From: Arthrobacter sp. Soil762
Lineage (GTDB): Bacteria > Actinomycetota > Actinomycetes > Actinomycetales > Micrococcaceae
Length of the DNA: 45,194 nt
Direction of reading: 5' to 3'
Assembly (NCBI RefSeq): GCF_001428335.1
Contig: NZ_LMSG01000010.1
Span: 1-45,194, forward strand
The notes below the pieces were generated by a model. That model was not told the origin of the DNA and made no database searches. It saw only the letters and a list, made by a program, of their open reading frames with translations. Made by a program: the position numbers and the translations under genes. Positions 17,221 through 24,880 of this stretch are shown piece after piece; positions within the stretch are counted from its first letter, which is position 1, and every line of letters begins with the position of its first letter.

Positions 17221-18239
17221 GCACGCATAGCGAAGAACCCCGTCCGTCGGGGGAAATTGACTACATGACGGACACGCGTCCGATTGCCGCCGGGGACACT
17301 GCTCCCGGCTGCAAGAAGCGCGATCCGATCGTGGTGGCGGAAAACGTCACCCGCAGCTTCGGCGGCATCAACGCCGTCGACGTCGAATACCTGGAGATTC
17401 CGCGGCACAAGATCACAGCGCTGATCGGCCCGAACGGTGCAGGTAAGACTACCCTCTTCAATTTGCTGACCGGATTCGATATGCCGAACTCCGGCAAATG
17501 GGAGTTCGAAGGCAACAGCCTTGCCGGGGTTTCACCCTACAAAGTGGCACGAATGGGGATGGTGAGGACCTTCCAGCTGACCAAGGTCATGGGAAAGCTC
17601 ACCGTCATGGAGAACATGCGGCTCGGCGGCTCGGAACAGCCCGGTGAGCGCCTCTCCAAGGCCCTGTTCAAGGGCCTCTGGGGCGGCCGGGAAAAGGAGA
17701 TCACGGCCCAGGCGAACGTCCTGCTTGAGAAGTTCAAGCTGGACGCCAAGAAGGACGACTACGCTGCCTCGCTTTCCGGAGGCCAGCGGAAGCTCCTGGA
17801 AATGGCACGTTCGCTGATGGTCAGGCCCAAGCTGGTCATGCTGGACGAGCCCATGGCAGGCGTGAACCCGGCGCTGACCCAGTCCCTCCTGGACCACATC
17901 AAGAACCTCAAGGCTGAAGGCATGACCGTGCTTTTCGTAGAGCACGACATGAACATGGTGCGCCATATTGCCGATTGGGTGGTGGTGATGGCGGAAGGAA
18001 AGATCGTTGCCGAGGGCCCTCCTGGCGAAGTCATGAAAAATCCGGCAGTCATCGATGCCTATCTGGGAGCCCATCACGACGTGGACCTTGGCGACGCTGA
18101 GGGCATCAAGGAACTTGCAGCCGAACTGGTGGCCGACGAGGAATCGATTGTCGGTACTGAGAACGCGGGCATCATCGCCATCGATGTCGTCGCCTCCGAA
18201 TCAGACGAAGCCCGCCATAAGAGGAAGGACAGCGAATGA
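17217..18239 (+). CDS. livG: Branched-chain amino acid ABC transporter ATPase LivG
   Basis: 340 residues. Walker A is GPNGAGKTT (71-79), the signature is LSGGQRKLLEMAR (about 187), Walker B is KLVMLDEPMAG, and the switch is VEHDMN. The start at 17217 overlaps livM; a second ATG at 17265 would remove 16 residues and cannot be excluded. After YLGAHHDVDLG, where LivG normally ends, an acidic tail of about 50 residues follows (GIKELAAELVADEES...), whose purpose is unknown. It energises solute import together with LivF. Confidence 0.94.
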   Translation: MSTHSEEPRPSGEIDYMTDTRPIAAGDTAPGCKKRDPIVVAENVTRSFGGINAVDVEYLEIPRHKITALIGPNGAGKTTLFNLLTGFDMPNSGKWEFEGNSLAGVSPYKVARMGMVRTFQLTKVMGKLTVMENMRLGGSEQPGERLSKALFKGLWGGREKEITAQANVLLEKFKLDAKKDDYAASLSGGQRKLLEMARSLMVRPKLVMLDEPMAGVNPALTQSLLDHIKNLKAEGMTVLFVEHDMNMVRHIADWVVVMAEGKIVAEGPPGEVMKNPAVIDAYLGAHHDVDLGDAEGIKELAAELVADEESIVGTENAGIIAIDVVASESDEARHKRKDSE

Positions 18240-19006
18240 GTGCCACAAGCGCGGCTCCGACCGCAAGCACCGCAGGCTCCCAGGACTCCGTGGTGAAGGT
18301 GACGGACCTCGTCGCTGGCTACCTTCCGGGCGTAAACATCCTGAACGGCTGCAGCATCGAAGCCCGCAAGGGTGAACTGATCGGCATTATTGGTCCTAAC
18401 GGCGCCGGCAAATCGACGCTCCTCAAGGCCATGTTCGGTCTGGTGAAAGTCCATTCGGGCACCGTTGTGGTTCGTGGCCAGGACATCACCGGGTTGAAGG
18501 CCAACAAGTTGGTGACCAAGGGCGTGGGATTCGTCCCGCAGAACAACAATGTGTTCGCCGCGTTGACTATCGAAGAGAACATGCAGATGGGCATGTTCCA
18601 GCGCCCCAAGGACTTCGCCGAGCGGTTTGATTTTGTCACCAGCCTGTTTCCCGAGCTCGGCAAGCGCCGGGCCCAGCGGGCCGGGTCGCTCTCCGGCGGC
18701 GAACGTCAGATGGTGGCCATGGGGCGCGCCCTGATGATGGAACCGGACGTCCTGCTCCTTGATGAGCCCTCCGCAGGCCTCTCCCCCGTTAAGCAGGACG
18801 AGACGTTCCTGCGGGTACACGAGATCAACCGGGCCGGGGTGTCGGTGATCATGGTGGAGCAGAACGCCCGCCGTTGCCTGCAGATCTGCGACCGCGCCTA
18901 TGTGCTGGACCAAGGAAGGGACGCTTACACGGGCACCGGGCGGGAACTGATGAAGGACCCCAAGGTGATCCAGCTGTATCTCGGCACCTTGGCGGACGAG
19001 GTCTAA
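18236..19006 (+). CDS. livF: Branched-chain amino acid ABC transporter ATPase LivF
   Basis: 256 residues overlapping livG by ATGA. Walker A is GPNGAGKST (53-61), the ABC signature is LSGGERQMVAMGRALM, Walker B is DVLLLDEPSAGLSP, and the C-terminus ends YLGTLADEV as LivF proteins do. The 20 N-terminal residues are Ala/Thr/Ser-rich. It is the last gene of the livHMGF unit and is followed by terminator-like hairpins. Confidence 0.95.
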   Translation: MSATSAAPTASTAGSQDSVVKVTDLVAGYLPGVNILNGCSIEARKGELIGIIGPNGAGKSTLLKAMFGLVKVHSGTVVVRGQDITGLKANKLVTKGVGFVPQNNNVFAALTIEENMQMGMFQRPKDFAERFDFVTSLFPELGKRRAQRAGSLSGGERQMVAMGRALMMEPDVLLLDEPSAGLSPVKQDETFLRVHEINRAGVSVIMVEQNARRCLQICDRAYVLDQGRDAYTGTGRELMKDPKVIQLYLGTLADEV

Positions 19007-19043
19007 GCCGCCTCCGTCCAGCCCACCCGTCCAGGAGCTGCAG

Positions 19044-19076
19044 AAGGGCCGTCACCGGTTTGGTGGCGGCCCTTTT
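19044..19076 (+). terminator. Terminator of livHMGF
   Basis: AAGGGCCGTCACC (19044-19056) pairs with GGTGGCGGCCCTT (19062-19074) around a 5-base loop and is followed by TTGG. Confidence 0.75.
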
Positions 19077-19160
19077 GGTTGGCGGCCTGGGCCATGTGCC
19101 CGCTCCGGACGCCTCCGCAGGCGCCCGGAGCCGAGGCATAGCCCGCTGCCAAGGCAGCAG

Positions 19161-19190
19161 AAAGCCCCCGTCCGGCTGGACGGGGGCTTT
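19161..19190. terminator. Second hairpin, between livF and livK
   Basis: AAAGCCCCCGTCC (19161-19173) pairs perfectly with GGACGGGGGCTTT (19178-19190). It lies 21 bases past the convergent livK stop codon. Neither side has a long T run, but the stem is strong. Confidence 0.65.
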
Positions 19191-19211
19191 CGTGTCTAGG
19201 TTGAGGCGGCT

Positions 19212-20558
19212 TTACAGCTTGCCGAATTCTTCCTTGGACGGTGCGTACTTGTTATCGTCCTGGTACTCGTAGATGCCGATGTAAGCTTCCGTCGGGTCGC
19301 CGGCGTCAGAGAACGTCACCGGACCTGACTGGCCGTCGTAGTCGATGTCCTTGCCGTTGCGGAGCAGCGTGACGCAGGAGGCGAAGTCGGTGCACTTCTC
19401 ACCCGACTCCGAGACTGCCTTGAGCTGCTTGGCAATCTCAACGCCGCTGGTGCTCTTGGCGGCTTCAGTGGCAAGGGCGATCAGGTTCACAGCATCGTAG
19501 GATTCACCTGCGTAACTGTAGTCCTTCAGGGCCGGATCAATGGCGAGCAGCTTCTGCTTGAACGCCTCCTTGGCGAACGTGCCAGGGATGGTTCCCTGGG
19601 CGCCCTTCAGGGTCCCGGCCTGGAAGTCCTTGCTGTAATCGGAGGTGTTGCCGTCCACGAGGAACATCTGGGTGGGCTTGACACCCTTGCCCGTCATCAG
19701 CGGCACGATACTCTTGGCCTGGTCAAAGGTGATCAGGGCAATCGCGTCAGGCTTGGCCGCTATGACCTTGTCCACCTGGCTGCTGAACTGGGAGTCACCC
19801 TCGTTGAACAGCTCTTCCGCAACCACTTTGCCACCAGCTGCTTCGAAGGAGGACTTGACGTTGCTGGCAAGGCCGGTTCCGTAGGCGTCGTTGAGTACGA
19901 TCATGCCCACGGTCTGTGCACCACACGTGGCCATGTAGTTGCCCAGGACCTTACCCTGCAGCACATCTGAAGGCGCAGTACGCCAGTAGAGGCCCTTGTC
20001 ATCCCACGTAGTGAAATCCGGGGAGGTATTGGCGGGCGAGAACTGGATAACACCGGCACCGGTGATCTGGTTGATGACCGTCTTGGAGACACCGGAAGAC
20101 GCGGCACCGATGATGGCGCTGACGCCCTGGCCGAGGAGCGCACTGGTGGACTGCGTGGCGATGTCTGTCTTAGTGTCGCCGGAGTCACGGTGGATCACTT
20201 CCACAGGCTTGCCCAGGACACCCCCGGCATCATTAACTTCCTTGATACCAAGATTCACACCCGCGATTTCGGGCGGCCCGAGGAAGGCCAGGGAGCCGGT
20301 GGTGGGGAGCAGGGAACCCAGCTTGAGCGGCGTTTCCGTGACGGTGGTTGCAGGCGGAACAGCGCCTCCAGCGCCTGCCTTTGCTGTGCTTCCGGGAGCC
20401 GCGCCGGGAGCGGGGCAGGAGATCCCAGTTGCTGAAGTGGTGGTTTCTGTCGAGCTCGGGGTGGAGGTACCACCACAGGCTGTAACCAGAAAGGCGACGC
20501 CGACGCTAAGCGCTGTGAGCTTAGCAAGACGGGGTGCCGCCGGGGAAAGTGAAATCAT
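19212..20558 (-). CDS. livK: Branched-chain amino acid ABC substrate-binding lipoprotein LivK
   Basis: 448 residues from ATG 20558 with AGGAG 7 nt upstream. The lipobox LVTAC places the lipidated Cys at 28, followed by a Thr/Ser-rich linker. The type I periplasmic-binding fold has LKLGSLLPTTGSLAFLGPPE and EVNDAGGVLGKPVEV. It would capture Leu/Ile/Val or related amino acids or amides for LivHMGF. Unusually for an operon partner, it faces livHMGF and has its own control region with a CRP-like site. Confidence 0.93.
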   Translation of the reverse strand: MISLSPAAPRLAKLTALSVGVAFLVTACGGTSTPSSTETTTSATGISCPAPGAAPGSTAKAGAGGAVPPATTVTETPLKLGSLLPTTGSLAFLGPPEIAGVNLGIKEVNDAGGVLGKPVEVIHRDSGDTKTDIATQSTSALLGQGVSAIIGAASSGVSKTVINQITGAGVIQFSPANTSPDFTTWDDKGLYWRTAPSDVLQGKVLGNYMATCGAQTVGMIVLNDAYGTGLASNVKSSFEAAGGKVVAEELFNEGDSQFSSQVDKVIAAKPDAIALITFDQAKSIVPLMTGKGVKPTQMFLVDGNTSDYSKDFQAGTLKGAQGTIPGTFAKEAFKQKLLAIDPALKDYSYAGESYDAVNLIALATEAAKSTSGVEIAKQLKAVSESGEKCTDFASCVTLLRNGKDIDYDGQSGPVTFSDAGDPTEAYIGIYEYQDDNKYAPSKEEFGKL

Positions 20559-20657
20559 TGACAATCTCCTGGATCGAAAGGTGCGAACGGCCTTTGACGC
20601 GGATGATCAGGTGTTCCTGATTTAACTTCAAGCTAATGCATATCTTCGGCGGATATA

Positions 20658-20673
20658 AGTGACTGAGGTCACA
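20658..20673. promoter_or_regulatory. CRP/GlxR-like site upstream of livK
   Basis: AGTGA-CTGAGG-TCACA matches the TGTGA-N6-TCACA pattern at 9 of 10 positions and lies 99 bases before the livK start. Confidence 0.5.
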
Positions 20674-20783
20674 TCCTTATAACAGTCGTTGCATATGCGA
20701 AATCTATGACCGGGAGATGTCTGTTGAGGTCACGCAGGAGGCGCGGAAGGGCGCGTCAGGAGGAGCTCCCTAGGGAGAATGTG

Positions 20784-20857
20784 TACCCCAGGTGGGACTC
20801 GAACCCACAACACGCGGATTTTAAGTCCGCTGCCTCTGCCAATTGGGCTACTGGGGC
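20784..20857 (-). tRNA. tRNA with UAA anticodon (predicted Leu), short variable arm
   Basis: The minus strand folds into a cloverleaf. The acceptor GCCCCAG pairs with CTGGGGT (G1-U72 wobble) and is followed by A73. The D arm has a GCC/GGC stem. The anticodon stem GCGGA/TCCGC carries loop CTTAAAA, giving anticodon UAA. The T arm is GTGGG-TTCGAGT-CCCAC. The variable region is only 5 bases (GTGTT), so this is class I in size, whereas bacterial tRNA-Leu is normally class II with a long variable arm. CCA is not encoded. The Leu identity follows from the anticodon only. Confidence 0.88.
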
Positions 20858-20879
20858 GCCCGGTCTATATGCTATCCCG

Positions 20880-21824
20880 TCATTCGCCCGCAAGCGGTCC
20901 GGCGTACCGGAACGTCCCGTGGACCCCGCCGGGCCAGACCGCCAGCGGGAGCAGCTGGAAGTGGTCCCCCCAGGCCGCGTCGGGAGGGAGGACGCCGAAG
21001 GACGCAGCAGGGACAAAGCCGAAGCGCGGGTAGTATTCGGTGCTGCCCAGCAACGCAATCCCGCCCTCCCCCGCCGCGTTGGCCCGGGCAATGGTATCGT
21101 TCATGAGGGCAGCGCCGATCCCATGGCGCTGCAGCCTTGGTGTCACACCGATGGGCCCGAGCCCCAGCAACCCGTAGTCGCCCACCCAGCCCCGTGTGCT
21201 GATCACATGGCCGACTATCTCGTCGTCGAGCACCGCCACCACGCTGAACTCGGGCAGGTAGTCCTCGCACTCGAAGAGCCGGCGGAGCACGTCCACCTCT
21301 TCGGGCTCCCCGTCCACCGGCAGGCCGGTGACCGGGGAGACCGCGAACGCCTCGCCCGTCAACGCGAGGATCTTGTCCCTGTCCGCAGCTGTCTCGTTCC
21401 TGAGCAGCAGTTCGGGCCGCGGCACGTGCCGGCTGGCCGCCGACAGCTCAGCTAGGGCTTCGACGGCGCGTGGTGCGTCAGCCACCGGCACCAGCAGGTG
21501 GTCGTGGTGGAAGCCAGCCAGCACGTTGCAGCTGATCCTGGCGTCGGTCAGGGCCTTCCCGACGGCGGCGGTCAGGCCAACAGCCTCCAGCGCAGAGTGC
21601 ACTTCCAGGGTGATCCAGGCCGCCACAAAGTCGTAGTGCAGCCCCAGGCTGTCTGCCCTTTCCCGCGGCAGGACGACCGTCAGGCCCTCGGCCTCACGGA
21701 CGGCAGCTTCGATGCCGGGCTCGAGCGGCCTGCCATGCGGCCACAGGACGTAGACGTACTCCCCCTCCCGCAGTACCGGTTTCAGTGTTGCCAGCAGGGT
21801 CTGGAGGTTCTTTTCGCCAGTCAT
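20880..21824 (-). CDS. ACT-domain protein fused to GNAT N-acetyltransferase
   Basis: 314 residues. The first 130 resemble an ACT_7-type amino-acid sensor domain: VREAEGLTVVLPRERAD, then FVAAWITLEVHSALEAVGLTAAVG and ISCNVLAGFHHDHLLVP. The rest is a GNAT acetyltransferase: LLLRNETAADRDKIL, a VSPVTGLPVDGEPEE loop, a motif A region with GVTPRLQRHGIGAALM, and then EYYPRFGFVP. The substrate is unknown; the fusion suggests amino-acid-responsive acetylation (inference). It starts at ATG 21824 and ends 23 bases from the 5' end of the tRNA gene, on the same strand. Confidence 0.85.
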   Translation of the reverse strand: MTGEKNLQTLLATLKPVLREGEYVYVLWPHGRPLEPGIEAAVREAEGLTVVLPRERADSLGLHYDFVAAWITLEVHSALEAVGLTAAVGKALTDARISCNVLAGFHHDHLLVPVADAPRAVEALAELSAASRHVPRPELLLRNETAADRDKILALTGEAFAVSPVTGLPVDGEPEEVDVLRRLFECEDYLPEFSVVAVLDDEIVGHVISTRGWVGDYGLLGLGPIGVTPRLQRHGIGAALMNDTIARANAAGEGGIALLGSTEYYPRFGFVPAASFGVLPPDAAWGDHFQLLPLAVWPGGVHGTFRYAGPLAGE

Positions 21825-21861
21825 GCTGCCAGTCTAGAAGGGACACCAGGCGGGAAACGCC

Positions 21862-21897
21862 AAAACGGCGGCTATCCCTCAAGGGGACAGCCGCCGT
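21862..21897 (-). terminator. Terminator of ndh
   Basis: ACGGCGGCT (21865-21873) pairs with AGCCGCCGT (21889-21897), with extra pairing of TCCC and GGGA inside. On the minus strand the stem is followed by TTTTGG. Confidence 0.75.
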
Positions 21898-21931
21898 CGG
21901 GCGTTACAAATGCTGTTTCAGGATGCCGGTG

Positions 21932-23431
21932 TTACTTGGCGTCCGCGGTGACCGACTGCTTGGGGTCCACGCTGGCGGCCTCCGCAGAGCCGGGCTTTGC
22001 CGCTCCGGCGGATGCCTCCGGCGCGCTGGGCACCGGGGCAGGAGCAGCCGCAGCCGGCTTGGGAGCCGGTGTGGCAGCGGCCACGAAGGCACCACGCGGG
22101 TTATCGAGATCGATCAGCTGGGTGGTGTCGCGGCCCATAAAGAATGCGAGGATCCAGCCCATGATGACGCGGACCTTGCGCTCCATGGTAGGCATGGCCA
22201 TGCCGTGGTAGCCGCGGTGGGCCAGCCACGCGAGGGGGCCCTTGAGGCCGATGCGGCCCACGAGGTTGATGTTCGCAACACCCTTCCACTCGCCGAAGCC
22301 GGCCACAGCACCCAGATTTTTGTGCTTGTAGTCCTTCAGCGGCTTGTCCCAGCGCGAAGCCCACAGGTTCTTGGCGAGGCGCTTGGCCTGGCGAAGTGCG
22401 TGCTGGGCGTTCGGGACGCAGGTGCCGTCCGGCAGGCCGCTGCCCGTAAGGTCCGGCACGGCCGCGATGTCGCCGGCGGCCCAGGCGTTGTCAATGATGC
22501 CTTCATCGCCGGCGATGCGGAGGTCCGGCAGAACGCGGACGCGGCCGCGGGGTTCCAGCGGGAAGTCGGAGGAGCGGATCATCGGGTTGGCCTGCACGCC
22601 GGCAGTCCAAACGAGCGTGTCGGCTTCGAATTCCTGGGCGAGGGACTTGTCCGGGAGGTTGATGAGCTTCAGGGAGCCCTCAGCGCTGTCCAGGGAGGTG
22701 TTCAGCAGGACCTCGATGCCGCGGCTGCGGAGGTGCTCCACAACCCATTCGGCCTGCGGTGCCGTGACCTCCGGCATAATGCGGCCCATGGCTTCAACCA
22801 GGACGAAGCGAACTTCTTCCTGGCGGATGCGGGGGTTGTTCTTGACCGCGGCGCGGGCCAGGTCTTCCATTTCGGTGATGCACTCGATGCCGGCGAAGCC
22901 GCCACCGACAACCACGAATGTCAGTGCCTTGGCGCGGGCAGCGGGGTCCGCGATGGTGGACGCGGCCTCGATGCGCTCCAGCACCTTGTTGCGAAGGGCC
23001 ACAGCCTCTTCGATGGTCTTCAGGCCGATGCCCTTGTCCGCCAGGCCCTTGATGGGGAACGTGCGGGTGATGGCGCCTGCGGCCACCACGATGTCGAAGT
23101 AGGGGATCTCGATGTGCTCTCCGCCGTCCGCGGGCGCCACGACGGCGGTGCGGTTGGCGTGGTCGATCGAGGTGACGCTGCCCTGGATGAGTTCAGTCTG
23201 CTTCAGGTGCTGGCGGTGCGAGACCACTGCATGGCGGGCCTCGATGTTGCCGCCGGCCACTTCGGGCAGGAAGGGCTGGTAAGTCATGTAGGGCAGTGGA
23301 TCCACGAGGGTGACGATGCCACCGGCATTCGCGATCTTCTTCTGCAGTTTGAGTGCTACGTACAGGCCGACGTACCCGCCGCCGACGACGAGTACCCTGG
23401 GACGGTCCTGGAGCTCTGGGGTGGTTGCCAT
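21932..23431 (-). CDS. ndh: Type II NADH:quinone oxidoreductase (NDH-2 like)
   Basis: 499 residues. The FAD-binding Rossmann motif is VLVVGGGYVGLYVA (about 13-26), and the NAD(P)-binding motif is FVVVGGGFAGIE. AAGDIAAVPD is the conserved flavin-contact region. A hydrophobic, basic segment near residue 400-430 could attach it to the membrane. NDH-2 passes electrons from NADH to menaquinone without proton pumping. A C-terminal Ala/Pro-rich tail of about 65 residues is extra. There is no Shine-Dalgarno before ATG 23431; a Rex-like operator lies 20 bases upstream. Related flavoproteins are the main alternative. Confidence 0.88.
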   Translation of the reverse strand: MATTPELQDRPRVLVVGGGYVGLYVALKLQKKIANAGGIVTLVDPLPYMTYQPFLPEVAGGNIEARHAVVSHRQHLKQTELIQGSVTSIDHANRTAVVAPADGGEHIEIPYFDIVVAAGAITRTFPIKGLADKGIGLKTIEEAVALRNKVLERIEAASTIADPAARAKALTFVVVGGGFAGIECITEMEDLARAAVKNNPRIRQEEVRFVLVEAMGRIMPEVTAPQAEWVVEHLRSRGIEVLLNTSLDSAEGSLKLINLPDKSLAQEFEADTLVWTAGVQANPMIRSSDFPLEPRGRVRVLPDLRIAGDEGIIDNAWAAGDIAAVPDLTGSGLPDGTCVPNAQHALRQAKRLAKNLWASRWDKPLKDYKHKNLGAVAGFGEWKGVANINLVGRIGLKGPLAWLAHRGYHGMAMPTMERKVRVIMGWILAFFMGRDTTQLIDLDNPRGAFVAAATPAPKPAAAAPAPVPSAPEASAGAAKPGSAEAASVDPKQSVTADAK

Positions 23432-23450
23432 GATTTAAGGATACAACAGT

Positions 23451-23468
23451 TTGTGAAAATCTTCACTA
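23451..23468. promoter_or_regulatory. Rex-like operator upstream of ndh
   Basis: TTGTGAA-AATC-TTCACTA matches the Rex palindrome TTGTGAA-N4-TTCACAA with one mismatch. It sits between the mycosin-like gene and ndh, 20 bases before the ndh ATG. On the minus strand a TTGTAT box downstream places transcription within a few bases of ATG 23431. The core TGTGA-N6-TCACT also fits a weaker CRP/GlxR site. Confidence 0.55.
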
Positions 23469-23469
23469 A

Positions 23470-24858
23470 CTACGTTTTGCCGCCTGAATCAACGGTTTGG
23501 AACGCGCCGGTATCGGGTTCCTCGCGCGCCGCTCCGGGGTTTCGGGCAGCCCGCCGCAGCTGGAGGACTGCTGCCCCGATGATCACCACAAAGAGGATCA
23601 CTGAACCGATCACGACGGCGGCGCCAAAGGCACTGTCGCGCTGTGAGGGCGCCTCCGCCGCGGGCACAGTGGGCTCGGGCAGGGTGGGAACGGCACTGGC
23701 CACTTCGTCGGTGGGCACCGGTGCCGGCGCACCAAGGTTGCCGCGGCGGTGCACGCGGATCCAGTCCGAGATGGAGCCGAGGGGGTTGGCGGCGGCTTCC
23801 GGGACGGAGTCCTTCAGGGCGGCCTCGGCGTTAAGCACGCCAAAGCCGTACAGCGGGTCTTTTCCGGCAGGACCGGCATCCTTGGCCGTGCTGACGATCC
23901 GGTTGATGACCTGCTTGGCGGTCATCTCCGGCCACTTGGAACGGATGAGTGCGGCCACACCGGCAACGATCGGGGCAGCTCCGGACGTTCCCGCCCATTC
24001 TGCGTAGCCGCCGCCCGGCAGCCCGCCCAGCAGGTTTTCAGCCGGGGCCGCCACACCGATGCTGATCCCCTGGGAGGACGAGTCGACGCTCGCTGTGCCC
24101 TTGCGGTCCAGGCCGGCGACCGTGAGGACGCCGGGGATGGTGGCGGGCGCTCCCACCTGGAGGTTGCCGCCTATCCGGTTTCCGGCGGCGGCCACGATCA
24201 CCACGTCCTTCTGCTCGGCATAGAGGAAGGCAGCGTCCCAGCTCTGGGGCCACTGCGGCGTGGCGCTGCCCAGCGAAATGTTAATGACTTTGGCCCCGTT
24301 GTCCACGGCCCAACGGACCGCTTCGGGGATCTGGTCCTGATCGCTCTTGCCCGCGGGGTTGGCCGATCCCAGCCACGTTGACACGGACAGGATCTCAGCT
24401 TCAGGAGCCACGCCAATCATGCCGTCCGGTCCGGCGGTGGCAGCCTTGCCGGGACTGGGCGAGGCGGTGGCGCCGGCGGGCTGGTGTCCGCGACCGGCGA
24501 GTATGGTGGCCACCAGGGTCCCGTGTTCCGGTTTGACGCCAAGGCTTTTCTGCCCGTTGGGGCTGCCGGCCCCGGACACGTCGAAGCCTCCGGTGACGGC
24601 GCCCTTCAGGTCAGGGTGCTGGGCATCCACGCCGCTGTCGATAACCGCGATCCTGACACCGGCGCCCTTGGAAACCTCCCAGGCCTTGGTGATTCCGGAT
24701 TCGCCAAGCCAGTACTGCTTGTCCCGGTCAGCGTCGGCCATGGCAGCGGGCGCCAGGGTCAGTCCTGCGGCCAGGCTGACGCCTGCAAGGGTCATCGCCA
24801 GGAGAGCTGACGCGGCCCGGCGGAACCGTGCTGTTGCTCTGGTCATGTGGGTTCCCAT
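23470..24858 (-). CDS. Mycosin-like S8 (subtilisin) serine protease
   Basis: 462 residues, or 458 from the second ATG at 24846, which has GGGA at 6 nt. A signal peptide ends near APAAMA. The catalytic triad is Asp74 (AVIDSGVD), His112 (EHGTLVA) and Ser292 (GTSGAAP), with oxyanion Asn227 (AAAGNR). A Pro/Ala-rich stalk, one membrane helix (about 410-430) and a short cytoplasmic tail complete the mycosin topology. Mycosins are needed by type VII secretion systems, but no ESX component is encoded here, so the substrate is unknown. It follows ppx by 22 bases. Confidence 0.87.
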   Translation of the reverse strand: MGTHMTRATARFRRAASALLAMTLAGVSLAAGLTLAPAAMADADRDKQYWLGESGITKAWEVSKGAGVRIAVIDSGVDAQHPDLKGAVTGGFDVSGAGSPNGQKSLGVKPEHGTLVATILAGRGHQPAGATASPSPGKAATAGPDGMIGVAPEAEILSVSTWLGSANPAGKSDQDQIPEAVRWAVDNGAKVINISLGSATPQWPQSWDAAFLYAEQKDVVIVAAAGNRIGGNLQVGAPATIPGVLTVAGLDRKGTASVDSSSQGISIGVAAPAENLLGGLPGGGYAEWAGTSGAAPIVAGVAALIRSKWPEMTAKQVINRIVSTAKDAGPAGKDPLYGFGVLNAEAALKDSVPEAAANPLGSISDWIRVHRRGNLGAPAPVPTDEVASAVPTLPEPTVPAAEAPSQRDSAFGAAVVIGSVILFVVIIGAAVLQLRRAARNPGAAREEPDTGAFQTVDSGGKT

Positions 24859-24880
24859 GCTTGGTTGGCTGAAGGCCTGG

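Noticed and set aside
20706..21455. Rightward frame across the tRNA containing an RWDSNPQHADFKSAASANW-like peptide
   Set aside because: This peptide is the usual artefact of translating a tRNA gene on the opposite strand.
21785..24007. 740-codon rightward frame opposite ndh and part of the mycosin-like gene
   Set aside because: The length results from GC-rich third positions; the opposite strand holds two recognisable proteins.
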